Below, piece after piece: positions 45,201 through 53,371 of a DNA stretch of 64,000 nt. Positions within the stretch are counted from its first letter, which is position 1; the number at the start of each line of letters is the position of its first letter. A program made the translations under genes and the position numbers. A model generated the notes under the pieces. The model was not told the DNA's origin. It made no database searches and saw only the letters and a list, made by a program, of their open reading frames with translations. This DNA is from Kitasatospora sp. MAP12-44 (GTDB taxonomy: Bacteria; Actinomycetota; Actinomycetes; Streptomycetales; Streptomycetaceae), in the NCBI RefSeq assembly GCF_029892095.1, contig NZ_JARZAE010000004.1, forward strand, positions 4,278,001-4,342,000, given 5' to 3'.

Positions 45201-47375
45201 ATGAACTTCGCCAGACCCTCGCGCCTCAGCGCCGTTCTCTCATCGACGCGGCCAAGGCTGCTACGTATGGCTACCAGTACGCTACTCAGCGCCCCCGAGC
45301 TGCCATCCGTCCCCCAGTCCGCCCGCAGAGCACCGTGGCGGTCCCCCGCAGGACAGCCGGCGTACGCCAGGCCCGTCCTGCTCGGCATCGCGGCGCTCGC
45401 GGGGGTCCTGTACTTCTGGGGGATCGGACAGAGCACCTACCACGTCTTCTATGCCGACGGCGTGCGCAGCATGACCGAGAGCTGGAAGGCCTTCGTCTTC
45501 GGCTCCTACGATCCGGCCAGCACCATCACGCTCGACAAACTGCCCGGCTTCCTGTGGCCGCAGGCGCTCAGTGCCCGGCTGCTGGGGTTCCACCCGTGGG
45601 CGCTGACGCTGCCGCAGGCGGTGGAGGGCGTGCTCTCGGTGCTGGTGCTCTTCCGTGCCGTTCGGCGCTGGGCGGGGGCCGAGGCCGCGCTGCTGGCGGC
45701 CGGCGCCTTCGCCCTGACGCCGGTGGTGGCGGGGCTGTTCCGCACCGCCGTCGAGGATCCGGCGTTCACCCTGCTGCTGCTGCTCGCGGCCGACGCGGCG
45801 CAGCGGGCCGCCCGGCGCGGGCGGCTGCGGTCGCTGCTGCTCGCCGGGGTCTGGGTCGGGCTGGCCTTCCAGACCAAGATGCTGGAGGCCTGGGCGGTGC
45901 TGCCGGTGTTCGGCGCGGTCTACCTGATCGCGGCGCCGGTCCGGCTGCGGCGGCGGCTCGGGCACCTGGCGCTGGCCGGCCTGGTGACGCTGGCCGTCTC
46001 GGCGTCCTGGGTCGGTCTGATGACCCTGACGCCCGCGGGCGACCGGCCGTACATCGACGGGACCACCGACAACTCGGCCTACAGCATGGTCGTCGGCTAC
46101 AACTTCCTGAACCGGTTCTCGGCGGTCGGCCTCAACGCGGGCCAGACCGGCAGCGTGGTCGCCAGCCGCACCGGCGGCGGCCCGGGCGGCCACCAGGGCG
46201 CCGGCCCGGCGCAGGGGCAGCCGCAGGGCCAGAACCACGCAGGCGGCAGCGGCAGCGGCGGGCCGATGGGCGGCGACGGCGGCTGGACGAAGATGTTCAG
46301 CTCCCAGTTCGCCCCGCAGACCGGCTGGCTCTACCCGCTGGCGGCGATCTCGCTCTGCTGCGCGCTGCTCTGGCGACGGCGTGCCCCGCGCACCGACCCG
46401 CTGCGCGCGGGCTATCTGCTGTGGGGCGGCTGGCTGGCTGTCTTCTTCGTGGTCTTCAGCGCGGGCAGCGTCGGCGGCCACAGCTACTACATGGGCGTGA
46501 TCGCCGTCCCGCTGGCCGCGCTGAGCGGCGCGGGGATCGTGCTGCTCCGGCAGGCCTACCTGGACGGCGGGCGGCGGGCCTGGGCGCTGCCGGCCGCCGT
46601 GGTCGGCACGGTGGCCTGGAGTGCCTACCTGGCCCAGCGGTTCCCCGCCTTCCTGCCCTGGCTGGCACCGACCGCGCTCGGCACGGGCGGGCTCGCGCTG
46701 CTGCTGCTCGGCGCCGCGAAGACCGAGCGGTTCGGCGGGGGCGGCGTACGCGGGCTGCGGATCGCCGCCGCCGGGCTGGTCGCCGCGGTCGCCGCGGTGC
46801 TGGTCGGCCCGGCGGCCTGGGCCGCCTCGGTGCTCGACCCCGCGTACGGCAACTCGGGGATGGGCACGGTGGGTCCGCAGGCGCAGCACGGCTTCGGACG
46901 CCCGCAGCCGAGCGGCGCGGCCCAGCCGGGTGACGCCGCCTGGGCGGCCGCCCTCCAGGGCCACTCGACCCTGAGCGCAGCCCAGCGGGCCCTGCTCGGC
47001 TATGTCCGGGCGCACGACGAGGGCGCGCGCTACCTCTTCGCCACCACCACCTGGACGGCCTCCTCGCCGTACATCCTGGCGACCGGCGCGGAGGTGCTCC
47101 CGATCGGCGGCTTCACCGGACAGGCGCCGGCCCCGACCCTGGACCGGCTCCGCTCGCTGGTGGCCGGCGGGCAGTTGCACTACGTGCTGATCGCCCCGGG
47201 CCTCGGCGAGCGGCTGACCGGCGCCAAGGGCGGCGGTCAGCCGCCGGCCGAGACCGGGCCGACCGAGGCGATCACCTCCTGGGTCCGCGCCGACTGCACC
47301 CCCGTACCGCCCGCCGAGTACACCGGGCCCGCGGAACCGGAGCGGGACCAGACGCTGTACCGCTGCGCACCGTGA
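45201..47375 (+). CDS. Membrane glycosyltransferase (ArnT/PMT-like)
   Basis: The frame from ATG 45201 gives 724 residues; ATG 45267 is an alternative start. The protein has about ten membrane helices (GIAALAGVLYFWGIGQSTYH onward) and the GT-C/PMT pattern: an early acidic site in HVFYADGVRSMTESWKAF, then PGFLWPQALSARLLGF, and FRTAVEDPAFTLLLLLAADA with acidic residues. A Gly/Gln-rich loop at about 330-360 faces outside. The C-terminal domain (about 580-724) is extracytoplasmic with LDRLRSLVAGGQLHYVL. Relatives transfer sugars from polyprenyl phosphates to lipids or proteins. Acceptor unknown. Confidence 0.8.
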   Translation: MNFARPSRLSAVLSSTRPRLLRMATSTLLSAPELPSVPQSARRAPWRSPAGQPAYARPVLLGIAALAGVLYFWGIGQSTYHVFYADGVRSMTESWKAFVFGSYDPASTITLDKLPGFLWPQALSARLLGFHPWALTLPQAVEGVLSVLVLFRAVRRWAGAEAALLAAGAFALTPVVAGLFRTAVEDPAFTLLLLLAADAAQRAARRGRLRSLLLAGVWVGLAFQTKMLEAWAVLPVFGAVYLIAAPVRLRRRLGHLALAGLVTLAVSASWVGLMTLTPAGDRPYIDGTTDNSAYSMVVGYNFLNRFSAVGLNAGQTGSVVASRTGGGPGGHQGAGPAQGQPQGQNHAGGSGSGGPMGGDGGWTKMFSSQFAPQTGWLYPLAAISLCCALLWRRRAPRTDPLRAGYLLWGGWLAVFFVVFSAGSVGGHSYYMGVIAVPLAALSGAGIVLLRQAYLDGGRRAWALPAAVVGTVAWSAYLAQRFPAFLPWLAPTALGTGGLALLLLGAAKTERFGGGGVRGLRIAAAGLVAAVAAVLVGPAAWAASVLDPAYGNSGMGTVGPQAQHGFGRPQPSGAAQPGDAAWAAALQGHSTLSAAQRALLGYVRAHDEGARYLFATTTWTASSPYILATGAEVLPIGGFTGQAPAPTLDRLRSLVAGGQLHYVLIAPGLGERLTGAKGGGQPPAETGPTEAITSWVRADCTPVPPAEYTGPAEPERDQTLYRCAP

Positions 47376-47434
47376 ACGCGGGCTGCCGGACAGGGGCTGC
47401 CGGCCCCCTTGAGCGGACTGGCAGACTGGGGAGC

Positions 47435-47854
47435 ATGACTGAACGGAAGAACTTGCTTTCGGGCCCGGCCCCGACGCTGCTCCAGGAAGAGTCCGAGCCG
47501 TACCGGCGGCTGGCCGAGGAGTCCGCGTCGCCAAACCAGCTCGCGGCGGACTACCCGTGGTTCTCGCTCGCCTGGGCGATGCTCGCCGACGACGCCTTCA
47601 CCGAGGGCCGGGTCGTCGAGTCCTACGCCTACGCGCGCACCGGCTACCACCGCGGCCTGGACTCGCTGCGCCGGGCCGGCTGGAAGGGCCACGGCCCGAT
47701 CCCGTGGGAGCACCGCGCCAACCGCGGCTTCCTGCGCTGCCTGGCCGGCCTGGCCCGGGCCGCCGACGCCATCAAGGAGACCGAAGAGGCCACCCGCTGC
47801 TGGGAGTTCCTCAAGGACAGCAGCCCCGAGGCGTACGCCGAACTCAAGCAGTAA
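47435..47854 (+). CDS. DUF3151 family protein
   Basis: A 139-residue soluble helical protein. LLSGPAPTLL near residue 7, PWFSLAWAMLADDAF, VESYAYARTGYHRGLDSLRRAGW and IPWEHRANRGFLRCLAGLA match the DUF3151 family, which is common in actinobacteria and has no known role. Two repeat-like helix pairs suggest a TPR-related fold. ATG 47435 has GGGGAG just upstream, so the earlier frame start is rejected. It ends with a hairpin before convergent genes. Confidence 0.85.
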   Translation: MTERKNLLSGPAPTLLQEESEPYRRLAEESASPNQLAADYPWFSLAWAMLADDAFTEGRVVESYAYARTGYHRGLDSLRRAGWKGHGPIPWEHRANRGFLRCLAGLARAADAIKETEEATRCWEFLKDSSPEAYAELKQ

Positions 47855-47873
47855 CCGGTCCTGAGACCGCCCG

Positions 47874-47909
47874 AGCGGCCGCCCCACCGAACCCGGTGGG
47901 GCGGCCGCT
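47874..47909. terminator. Hairpin between DUF3151 and the SCP-type gene
   Basis: Arms 47874-47889 and 47894-47909 (AGCGGCCGCCCCACCG) are perfect complements around a four-base loop. Located between convergent genes, it probably ends both messages. Confidence 0.85.
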
Positions 47910-47931
47910 GTGCGTGCGGGGTGACGAACGG

Positions 47932-48780
47932 TCAGCCCAGCACCGGCAGGTGCGCCGCGAGGTCACTGCGCTCGCCGCTGGCGGTCACCAGCGCGTCGTC
48001 CACCGCCGAGGCCCAGTCCAGGCGGCCGGTGGCCAGCCGGATCCAGTTCAGCGGGTCGGTCTCGACCACGTTCGGCGGGGTGCCGCGGGTGTGCCGCGGG
48101 CCGGCCACCGCCTGCACCACGGCATACGGCGGGATACGCAACTCCACGGATCCGCCCGGCACTTGGTCGGCGAAGGCATCCGCGAGCAGTCGGCAGACCG
48201 AGGCCAGCGCGAAGCGGTCGTGCGGGAAGTCGGGATACCCCAGCGCCGCCGCCAGGTCGTCCGCGTGCACCACCGTCTCCACCAGCCGGGTGACCAGCAG
48301 GTCGGCCAGCGTCATCGAGCCCAGTCGGATCTCCAACCGGCGCTGCTCGTCAGTGACTTCGGGGCCCGCCAGGAGGGCGAGCAGCGCGTCGGCGGCCGCG
48401 TCGAACTCCGCCGCCACCTCGGCCGGGCTCCCCGCGAAGGCGCCGGCCGCGTGCTCCCGGGCCCAGGCGTCCAGCTGCTCGGCCAGCGCGCCCACCCCGG
48501 CCGCCCAGGCGGTCAGGGACAGCGCCGCGCGCCCCTCCAGTGGCTGGTCGATGTGCCGTGGCACCCAGGCGAGTTGCAGGGCCAGATGGGCCAGCAGCTC
48601 GCGCACCCGCCAACCGCCCAACCGGGTCGGCTCAGCGAGCAGCCGCGGTGCCTCGGGGTCCGCACAGAGCCGCCGTACGGCGGCGCGCAGCGCCTCGGTC
48701 TGCGCGGCCAGCGCGGCGCGCACCTTGACCGGGTCGTAGCTGCGGGCACGGCGGGCACTGGTCCCACGGGAAGTCGCCAT
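47932..48780 (-). CDS. Mycothiol-dependent enzyme-like / sterol-carrier domain protein
   Basis: This 282-residue protein has an N-terminal maleylpyruvate-isomerase/DinB-like four-helix domain with the metal His pattern (GGWRVRELLAHLALQ, then VVHADDLAAAL) and a C-terminal bacterial sterol-carrier-like domain (from about 190, RIPPYAVVQAVAGPRH, VVETDPLNWIRLATGRLDW). Related proteins often sit next to purL in Streptomyces. The substrate is unknown, and the usual partner thiol in this lineage is mycothiol. ATG 48780 begins the frame. It lies 70 bp downstream of the purL stop, separated by a hairpin. Confidence 0.78.
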   Translation of the reverse strand: MATSRGTSARRARSYDPVKVRAALAAQTEALRAAVRRLCADPEAPRLLAEPTRLGGWRVRELLAHLALQLAWVPRHIDQPLEGRAALSLTAWAAGVGALAEQLDAWAREHAAGAFAGSPAEVAAEFDAAADALLALLAGPEVTDEQRRLEIRLGSMTLADLLVTRLVETVVHADDLAAALGYPDFPHDRFALASVCRLLADAFADQVPGGSVELRIPPYAVVQAVAGPRHTRGTPPNVVETDPLNWIRLATGRLDWASAVDDALVTASGERSDLAAHLPVLG

Positions 48781-48795
48781 GGGCCCACGCTACGC

Positions 48796-48848
48796 CGAAG
48801 GGCGGCCCACCCCGGAATCCGGAGCGGACCGCCCTTCGCAGCCGTGCT
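48796..48848 (-). terminator. Hairpin terminator after purL
   Basis: CGAAGGGCGG at 48796-48805 pairs with CCGCCCTTCG at 48839-48848. The loop has GC-rich inner pairing. It lies two bases past the purL stop on the minus strand. Confidence 0.7.
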
Positions 48849-48850
48849 TC

Positions 48851-51106
48851 CTACGCGAGCAGCGCCTCGATCACGCCGGTGTGCGCGTCCTTCAGCTCGG
48901 CCAGCGAGACGGTGAACTGGCCCTGGACCTCCAGGACATCACCGTCCACCACGCCGATCCGGGTGGCCGGCAGGCCCCGAGCACCGCACATGTCGTTGAA
49001 CCGGAGCTCCTCGCTGCGCGGGATCGCGACGACCGCGCGACCCGCCGACTCGGAGAACAGGAACACAAACGGGTCGAGGTCGGCGGGCACGATGATCCGC
49101 GCGCCGTTGCCGCCCTTGAGGCAGCTCTCCACCAGCGCCTGGGCCAGGCCGCCGTCCGAGAGGTCGTGCGCCGCGTCGATCATGCCGTCGCGCGAGGCGG
49201 CGATCAGGATGTCGGCGAGCAGCCGCTCGCGCTCCAGGTCGACCTTGGGCGGCAGGCCGCCCAGGTGGCCGTGGGCGACCTGCGACCAGGCGGAGCCGCC
49301 CAGTTCGTCGGCGGTGTCGCCGAGCAGGTAGAGGTGCTGGCCCTCCTCGGCGAAGCCGATCGGGGTACGCCGGGTCACGTCGTCGATGACGCCGAGCACC
49401 GCGACCACCGGGGTCGGGTGGATGGCGACGTCGCCGGTCTGGTTGTAGAGCGAGACGTTGCCGCCGGTCACCGGGGTGCCCAGGATCTGGCAGGCGTCGG
49501 CCAGGCCGCGGGTGGCCTCGGCGAACTGCCACATCACGTCCGGGTCCTCGGGGGAGCCGAAGTTGAGGCAGTCGGAGACCGCGAGCGGCTTGGCGCCGCC
49601 CGCCGCGACGTTGCGGTACGCCTCGGACAGCGCCAACTGCGCACCGGCGTACGGGTCCAGCTTGGCGAACCGGCCGTTGCCGTCGGTCGCCACCGAGACG
49701 CCGAGGTTGGTCTCCTCGTCGATCCGGACCATGCCGGAGTCCTCGGGGGTGGCCAGCACGGTGTTGCCGATCACGTACCGGTCGTACTGGTCGGTGATCC
49801 AGGACTTGGAGGCCTGGTTCGGCGAACCGGCCACCGCCAGCAGGGTCGCCTTCAGCTCCTCGCCGGTGACCGGGCGCTTGAGCCGCTCGGCGGTCGGCGC
49901 GTCGGCCTGCAGGGCGTCCTGCCAGGACGGCCGGGCGTACGGGCGCTGGTAGACCGGGCCGTCGTGCGCGACGGTGCGCGGCGGAACGTCCACGACCTGC
50001 TCGCCGTGCCAGAAGATCTCCAGGCGCTCGCCGTCGGTCACCTCACCGATCACGGTGGCGATGACGTCCCACTTCTCGCAGATCTCCAGGAAGCGCTCGA
50101 CCTTGCCGGGCTCGACGATCGCGCACATGCGCTCCTGCGACTCGCTCATGAGGATCTCCTCAGGCGAGAGCGAGGAGTCGCGCAGCGGCACGGTGTCCAG
50201 CTCGACCCGCATGCCGCCGGAGCCGGCCGAGGCCAACTCCGAGGTGGCGCAGGAGAGTCCGGCGCCGCCGAGGTCCTGGATGCCGAGCACGAGCTTCTCG
50301 GAGAAGATCTCCAGAGTGCACTCGATGAGCAGCTTCTCCTGGAACGGGTCGCCGACCTGGACGGCCGGGCGCTTGGCCGGGCCGGTCGCGTCGAAGGTCT
50401 CCGAGGCCAGCACGGAGACGCCGCCGATGCCGTCGCCACCCGTCCGGGCGCCGTACAGGATGACCTTGTTGCCGGCGCCGCTGGCCTGCGCGAGGTGGAT
50501 GTCCTCGTGCTTCATCACGCCCACGCAGAGGGCGTTGACCAGCGGGTTCCCCTGGTAGCAGGAGTCGAAGACGACCTCGCCGCCGATGTTCGGCAGGCCC
50601 AGGCAGTTGCCGTAGCCGCCGATGCCCGCGACGATCCCGGGCAGCACCCGGCGGGTGTCGGGGTGGTCGGCCGCACCGAAGCGCAGCGGGTCCATCACCG
50701 CGACCGGACGGGCGCCCATCGCCAGGATGTCGCGGACGATGCCGCCGATCCCGGTGGCCGCGCCCTGGTAGGGCTCGATGTACGACGGGTGGTTGTGCGA
50801 CTCCACCTTGAAGGTGACCGCGTAGCCCTGGCCGACGTCCACCACACCGGCGTTCTCGCCGATGCCCACCAGCATGGCGTCATTGGCCGGAGCCTTCTCG
50901 CCGAACTGCTTGAGGTGCACCTTGGAGCTCTTGTAGGAGCAGTGCTCCGACCACATGACGGAGTACATCGCCAGCTCGGCGCCGGTGGGGCGGCGGCCGA
51001 GGATCTCCTTGATCCGGGCGTACTCGTCTGCCTTCAGGCCGAGTTCGGACCACGGCTGCTCGGCATCCGGGGTCTGCTCGGCGTTCTTGACGGTGTCCAG
51101 CGACAT
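48851..51106 (-). CDS. purL: FGAM synthetase large subunit PurL
   Basis: This 751-residue subunit uses ATP and ammonia delivered by PurQ to convert FGAR to FGAM in purine synthesis. It is the short PurL form that needs PurS and PurQ. Motifs include MYSVMWSEHCSYKSSK near residue 47 with the active-site His, VESHNHPSYIEPYQGAATG near 98, GGAGLSCATSELASAGSGGM near 275, and MIDAAHDLSDGGLAQALVE in the second half. ATG 51106 overlaps the purQ stop by one base (TGATG), which implies coupled translation in the purSQL operon. Confidence 0.97.
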   Translation of the reverse strand: MSLDTVKNAEQTPDAEQPWSELGLKADEYARIKEILGRRPTGAELAMYSVMWSEHCSYKSSKVHLKQFGEKAPANDAMLVGIGENAGVVDVGQGYAVTFKVESHNHPSYIEPYQGAATGIGGIVRDILAMGARPVAVMDPLRFGAADHPDTRRVLPGIVAGIGGYGNCLGLPNIGGEVVFDSCYQGNPLVNALCVGVMKHEDIHLAQASGAGNKVILYGARTGGDGIGGVSVLASETFDATGPAKRPAVQVGDPFQEKLLIECTLEIFSEKLVLGIQDLGGAGLSCATSELASAGSGGMRVELDTVPLRDSSLSPEEILMSESQERMCAIVEPGKVERFLEICEKWDVIATVIGEVTDGERLEIFWHGEQVVDVPPRTVAHDGPVYQRPYARPSWQDALQADAPTAERLKRPVTGEELKATLLAVAGSPNQASKSWITDQYDRYVIGNTVLATPEDSGMVRIDEETNLGVSVATDGNGRFAKLDPYAGAQLALSEAYRNVAAGGAKPLAVSDCLNFGSPEDPDVMWQFAEATRGLADACQILGTPVTGGNVSLYNQTGDVAIHPTPVVAVLGVIDDVTRRTPIGFAEEGQHLYLLGDTADELGGSAWSQVAHGHLGGLPPKVDLERERLLADILIAASRDGMIDAAHDLSDGGLAQALVESCLKGGNGARIIVPADLDPFVFLFSESAGRAVVAIPRSEELRFNDMCGARGLPATRIGVVDGDVLEVQGQFTVSLAELKDAHTGVIEALLA

Positions 51107-51783
51107 CAGGCGCTCACCAACTGCTTCAGTACGGACGTGAAGAAGCCCAGGCCCTCGGTGGTCGGGCCGGTCAACGGCTCGATCGCGTGCTCCGGGTGCG
51201 GCATCAGACCGACGACATTGCCGGCCGCGTTGCTGATGCCGGCGATGTCCCGGTAGGAGCCATTGGGGTTGACGTCAAGGTAGCGGGCGACAATGCGGCC
51301 CTCCGCCTCCAACGCGTCCAACACGTGCTCGTCGGCGACGAATCGGCCTTCGCCGTTCTTCAGCGGGACGACGATTTCCTGGCCCTGGGTGTAATCCGTG
51401 GTCCAGGCGGTCGACACGTTCTCGATCCGCAGCTTCTGGTCGCGGCAGATGAAGTGCAGCGAGTCGTTGCGGGTGAGCGCGCCCGGCAGCAGGTGCGATT
51501 CGCAGAGCACCTGGAAGCCGTTGCAGATACCGAGGACCGGCATTCCCAGCTTGGCCTGCTCGATGATGGCGTCCATCACCGGCGAGAAGCGGGAGATCGC
51601 TCCGCAGCGCAGATAGTCGCCGTAACTGAATCCGCCCGGCAGGACGACGGCGTCGACCTGATGGAGATCCTTGTCACGGTGCCAGAGGGCGACCGGCTCG
51701 GCGCCGGCCAACCTGACCGCGCGCTGGGCGTCGCGGTCGTCGAGCGATCCCGGAAAAGTGACGACGCCGACGCGGGTGGTCAC
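51106..51783 (-). CDS. purQ: FGAM synthetase glutaminase subunit PurQ
   Basis: This 225-residue class I glutamine amidotransferase supplies ammonia to PurL. The nucleophile is in PVLGICNGFQVL near residue 90 and the catalytic His/Glu lie in LMPHPEHAIEP near residue 203. RVGVVTFPGSLDDRDAQRAV at the start and VLPGGFSYGDYLR are typical. It starts at GTG 51783, overlapping the purS stop by four bases, and its end overlaps purL. The order purS-purQ-purL is a standard actinobacterial arrangement. Confidence 0.97.
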   Translation of the reverse strand: MTTRVGVVTFPGSLDDRDAQRAVRLAGAEPVALWHRDKDLHQVDAVVLPGGFSYGDYLRCGAISRFSPVMDAIIEQAKLGMPVLGICNGFQVLCESHLLPGALTRNDSLHFICRDQKLRIENVSTAWTTDYTQGQEIVVPLKNGEGRFVADEHVLDALEAEGRIVARYLDVNPNGSYRDIAGISNAAGNVVGLMPHPEHAIEPLTGPTTEGLGFFTSVLKQLVSA

Positions 51784-52031
51784 TGAGACTCCTCCACCCG
51801 AACGGTGAAGTCCTCGATCACGGTGTTGGCGAGGAAGGTCTCGGCGGCTTCGCGGATCCTGGCGAGCGCGGCGTCGTCGACCGGGCCCTCCAGTTCCAGC
51901 TCGAAACGCTTGCCCTGGCGGACATCGGCGATCCCGTCGAATCCCAGACGAGGTAGTGCGCGCTGCACCGCCTGCCCCTGGGGGTCGAGGATCTCCGGCT
52001 TGAGCATGACGTCGACTACGACGCGTGCCAC
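51780..52031 (-). CDS. purS: FGAM synthetase subunit PurS
   Basis: This 83-residue dimerising subunit bridges PurQ and PurL. MARVVVDVMLKPEILDPQGQ at the start, FDGIADVRQGKRFELEL and FLANTVIEDFTVRVEE are all family hallmarks. I chose the GTG at 52031, with GGGAG five bases upstream, over the GTG at 52037, which would overlap that RBS. It is the first gene of the purSQL operon. The upstream 458 bp must hold the promoter. No riboswitch was recognised there. Confidence 0.93.
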   Translation of the reverse strand: MARVVVDVMLKPEILDPQGQAVQRALPRLGFDGIADVRQGKRFELELEGPVDDAALARIREAAETFLANTVIEDFTVRVEESQ

Positions 52032-52489
52032 TGGCACTCCCGATGGTGTGGTGCGTGAAGGCGGGGGACCTTCAGACTACCGGGGTTGCGGGGCCGATTC
52101 ACTGCCCGGGGAGCGCAACGCGCGTAGATGCGCGCCCCTTACGCCCCAAGGGTTCCGGGCTCCCGGGCGCCCGTTTTCTCCCCCTTTAATGAATCTCTCA
52201 TCTGGCCGCCGATCCGCACTTCCGGAGTGCCCGAATACCGGCACACCGGACAGATCGACCACGGATACCCCCTATCGGTGCGACAGCGAAGGAAGGTGAA
52301 TATCCAGAAAAGAATGCAGTTCCCATCGATTTCCACTCGCCGCGGGTGCAGAATAGGGCCACCGGTGGTGGCAGGAGCTGCGAAACCGGCAGGCCTCCGG
52401 TCTGCCCGTATACCCTTGCGCGACCGGCGCACAAGGGCCCCCGGGGCACACCGCGCCCGGCGGCCGAATTGCCGAGAGGATTGACACCC
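52032..52489. promoter_or_regulatory. Divergent region between purS and lsr2
   Basis: The 458-bp stretch contains promoters for purS (minus) and lsr2 (plus). It is locally AT-richer around 52180-52330 (GAAAAGAATGCAGTTCCCAT, ATTTCCACTC). No PUR-box-like element or purine riboswitch fold was recognised. Small frames inside lack support. Confidence 0.5.
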
Positions 52490-52807
52490 ATGGCTCAGCG
52501 TGTAGTTGTCACGCTCTCCGACGACCTGGACGGCGGCGCTGCCGCGGAAACCGTCCACTTCGGCGTCGACGGGAAGTCGTACGAGATCGACCTGTCCCTG
52601 GACAACGCGGAAAGGCTGCGGGAGGCGCTTGCCCCCTTCGTCGCGGCCGGCCGCCGCCAGAGCCGCACCGGAAAGTCCTTCCGCCGCACCGCGCTCGCGC
52701 CCGACCCGGCCGCCGTGCGCGCCTGGGCCCAGTCGCGCGGCATGGAACTGCCGGCCCGCGGCCGCATCCCCAAGCACGTCTACGAGGCCTTCGCCGAGGC
52801 GAACTGA
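52490..52807 (+). CDS. lsr2: Lsr2-type nucleoid-associated protein
   Basis: This 105-residue DNA-bridging protein has an N-terminal dimerisation domain with RVVVTLSDDLDGGAAAETVHF and YEIDLSLDNAERLREAL. A basic linker (GRRQSRTGKS) leads to the C-terminal DNA-binding domain with AVRAWAQSRGMELPARGRIP, in which R-G-R at 90-92 inserts in the minor groove of AT-rich DNA. Family members silence foreign DNA. ATG 52490 has GAGAGGA upstream. It is followed by two hairpins and two tRNA genes. Streptomyces often have more than one Lsr2 copy. Confidence 0.93.
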   Translation: MAQRVVVTLSDDLDGGAAAETVHFGVDGKSYEIDLSLDNAERLREALAPFVAAGRRQSRTGKSFRRTALAPDPAAVRAWAQSRGMELPARGRIPKHVYEAFAEAN

Positions 52808-52840
52808 CGCGATCACCCACAGGTCGCCCACAGGTCGCCC

Positions 52841-52870
52841 GCAGGTCACCCGCTTCGGCCGGTGACCTGC
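52841..52870 (+). terminator. First hairpin after lsr2
   Basis: GCAGGTCACC at 52841-52850 pairs with GGTGACCTGC at 52861-52870. The same CAGGTC unit is repeated directly three times between 52820 and 52850 (ACAGGTCGCCC twice, then GCAGGTCACCC). Confidence 0.75.
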
Positions 52871-52871
52871 G

Positions 52872-52920
52872 GCGCCGCCCTTCCACCGCCGTCGTGCGGA
52901 CGGCCACGGAAGGGCGGCGC
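52872..52920 (+). terminator. Second hairpin after lsr2
   Basis: GCGCCGCCCTTCC at 52872-52884 pairs perfectly with 52908-52920, with a 23-base partly paired loop. Together with the first hairpin it forms a tandem terminator before the tRNA genes. Confidence 0.75.
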
Positions 52921-53007
52921 AACCAGTCCCGGCGATGGGGTAGAGTAATTCTCGTCGCCGCAACCGGGGGAACCGGGAGCAGCGACTGGTACCTTCCAAG
53001 GCACCAT

Positions 53008-53080
53008 GCGGACGTGGCTCAGTTGGTAGAGCATCACCTTGCCAAGGTGAGGGTCGCGAGTTCGAATCTCGTCGTCCGCT
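53008..53080 (+). tRNA. tRNA-Gly (anticodon GCC), copy 1
   Basis: A 73-nt tRNA: GCGGACG/CGTCCGC acceptor stem, D arm with TCAGTTGGTAGA, anticodon stem TCACC/GGTGA with loop TTGCCAA, and T arm GCGAGTTCGAATCTCGT. Anticodon GCC reads GGC and GGU. No CCA is encoded. It is transcribed with a second identical copy 59 bp further on. Confidence 0.95.
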
Positions 53081-53139
53081 CGCAGCATCCGTTAAGGTTG
53101 CAGAGCACAGCAGTACCTGGCAGAACAAGTGAAGATCAT

Positions 53140-53212
53140 GCGGACGTGGCTCAGTTGGTAGAGCATCACCTTGCCAAGGTGAGGGTCGCGAGTTCGAATC
53201 TCGTCGTCCGCT
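53140..53212 (+). tRNA. tRNA-Gly (anticodon GCC), copy 2
   Basis: The 73-nt sequence is identical to copy 1 at 53008-53080. The two are separated by a 59-bp spacer and share a hairpin terminator at 53220-53251, so they probably form one transcript. Confidence 0.95.
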
Positions 53213-53219
53213 CCACAGT

Positions 53220-53251
53220 CGAAAAGGGTCTCCTTCGGGAGGCCCTTTTCG
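53220..53251 (+). terminator. Terminator of the tRNA-Gly pair
   Basis: CGAAAAGGGTCTCC pairs with GGAGGCCCTTTTCG around TTCG with one bulge/mismatch. The TTCG tetraloop and a T-rich end make it a good intrinsic terminator. Confidence 0.85.
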
Positions 53252-53299
53252 CATTCCCCGCGCTTCTCCCGTATCCCCCCGTATCCCGCACGTCCCCTG

Positions 53300-53363
53300 C
53301 CGGTCTCCTTTGCCGGTCCTGCGCGCGCAAAGGCCTGCACGGGCAACGGGCAAAGGAGACCGG
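53300..53363 (-). terminator. Hairpin terminator after purC
   Basis: CCGGTCTCCTTTGCC at 53300-53314 pairs perfectly with 53349-53363. The 34-base loop has further pairing (TTTGCC, GGCAA and GCGCGCGC). It lies nine bases past the purC stop. Confidence 0.75.
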
Positions 53364-53371
53364 ACTGCGGG

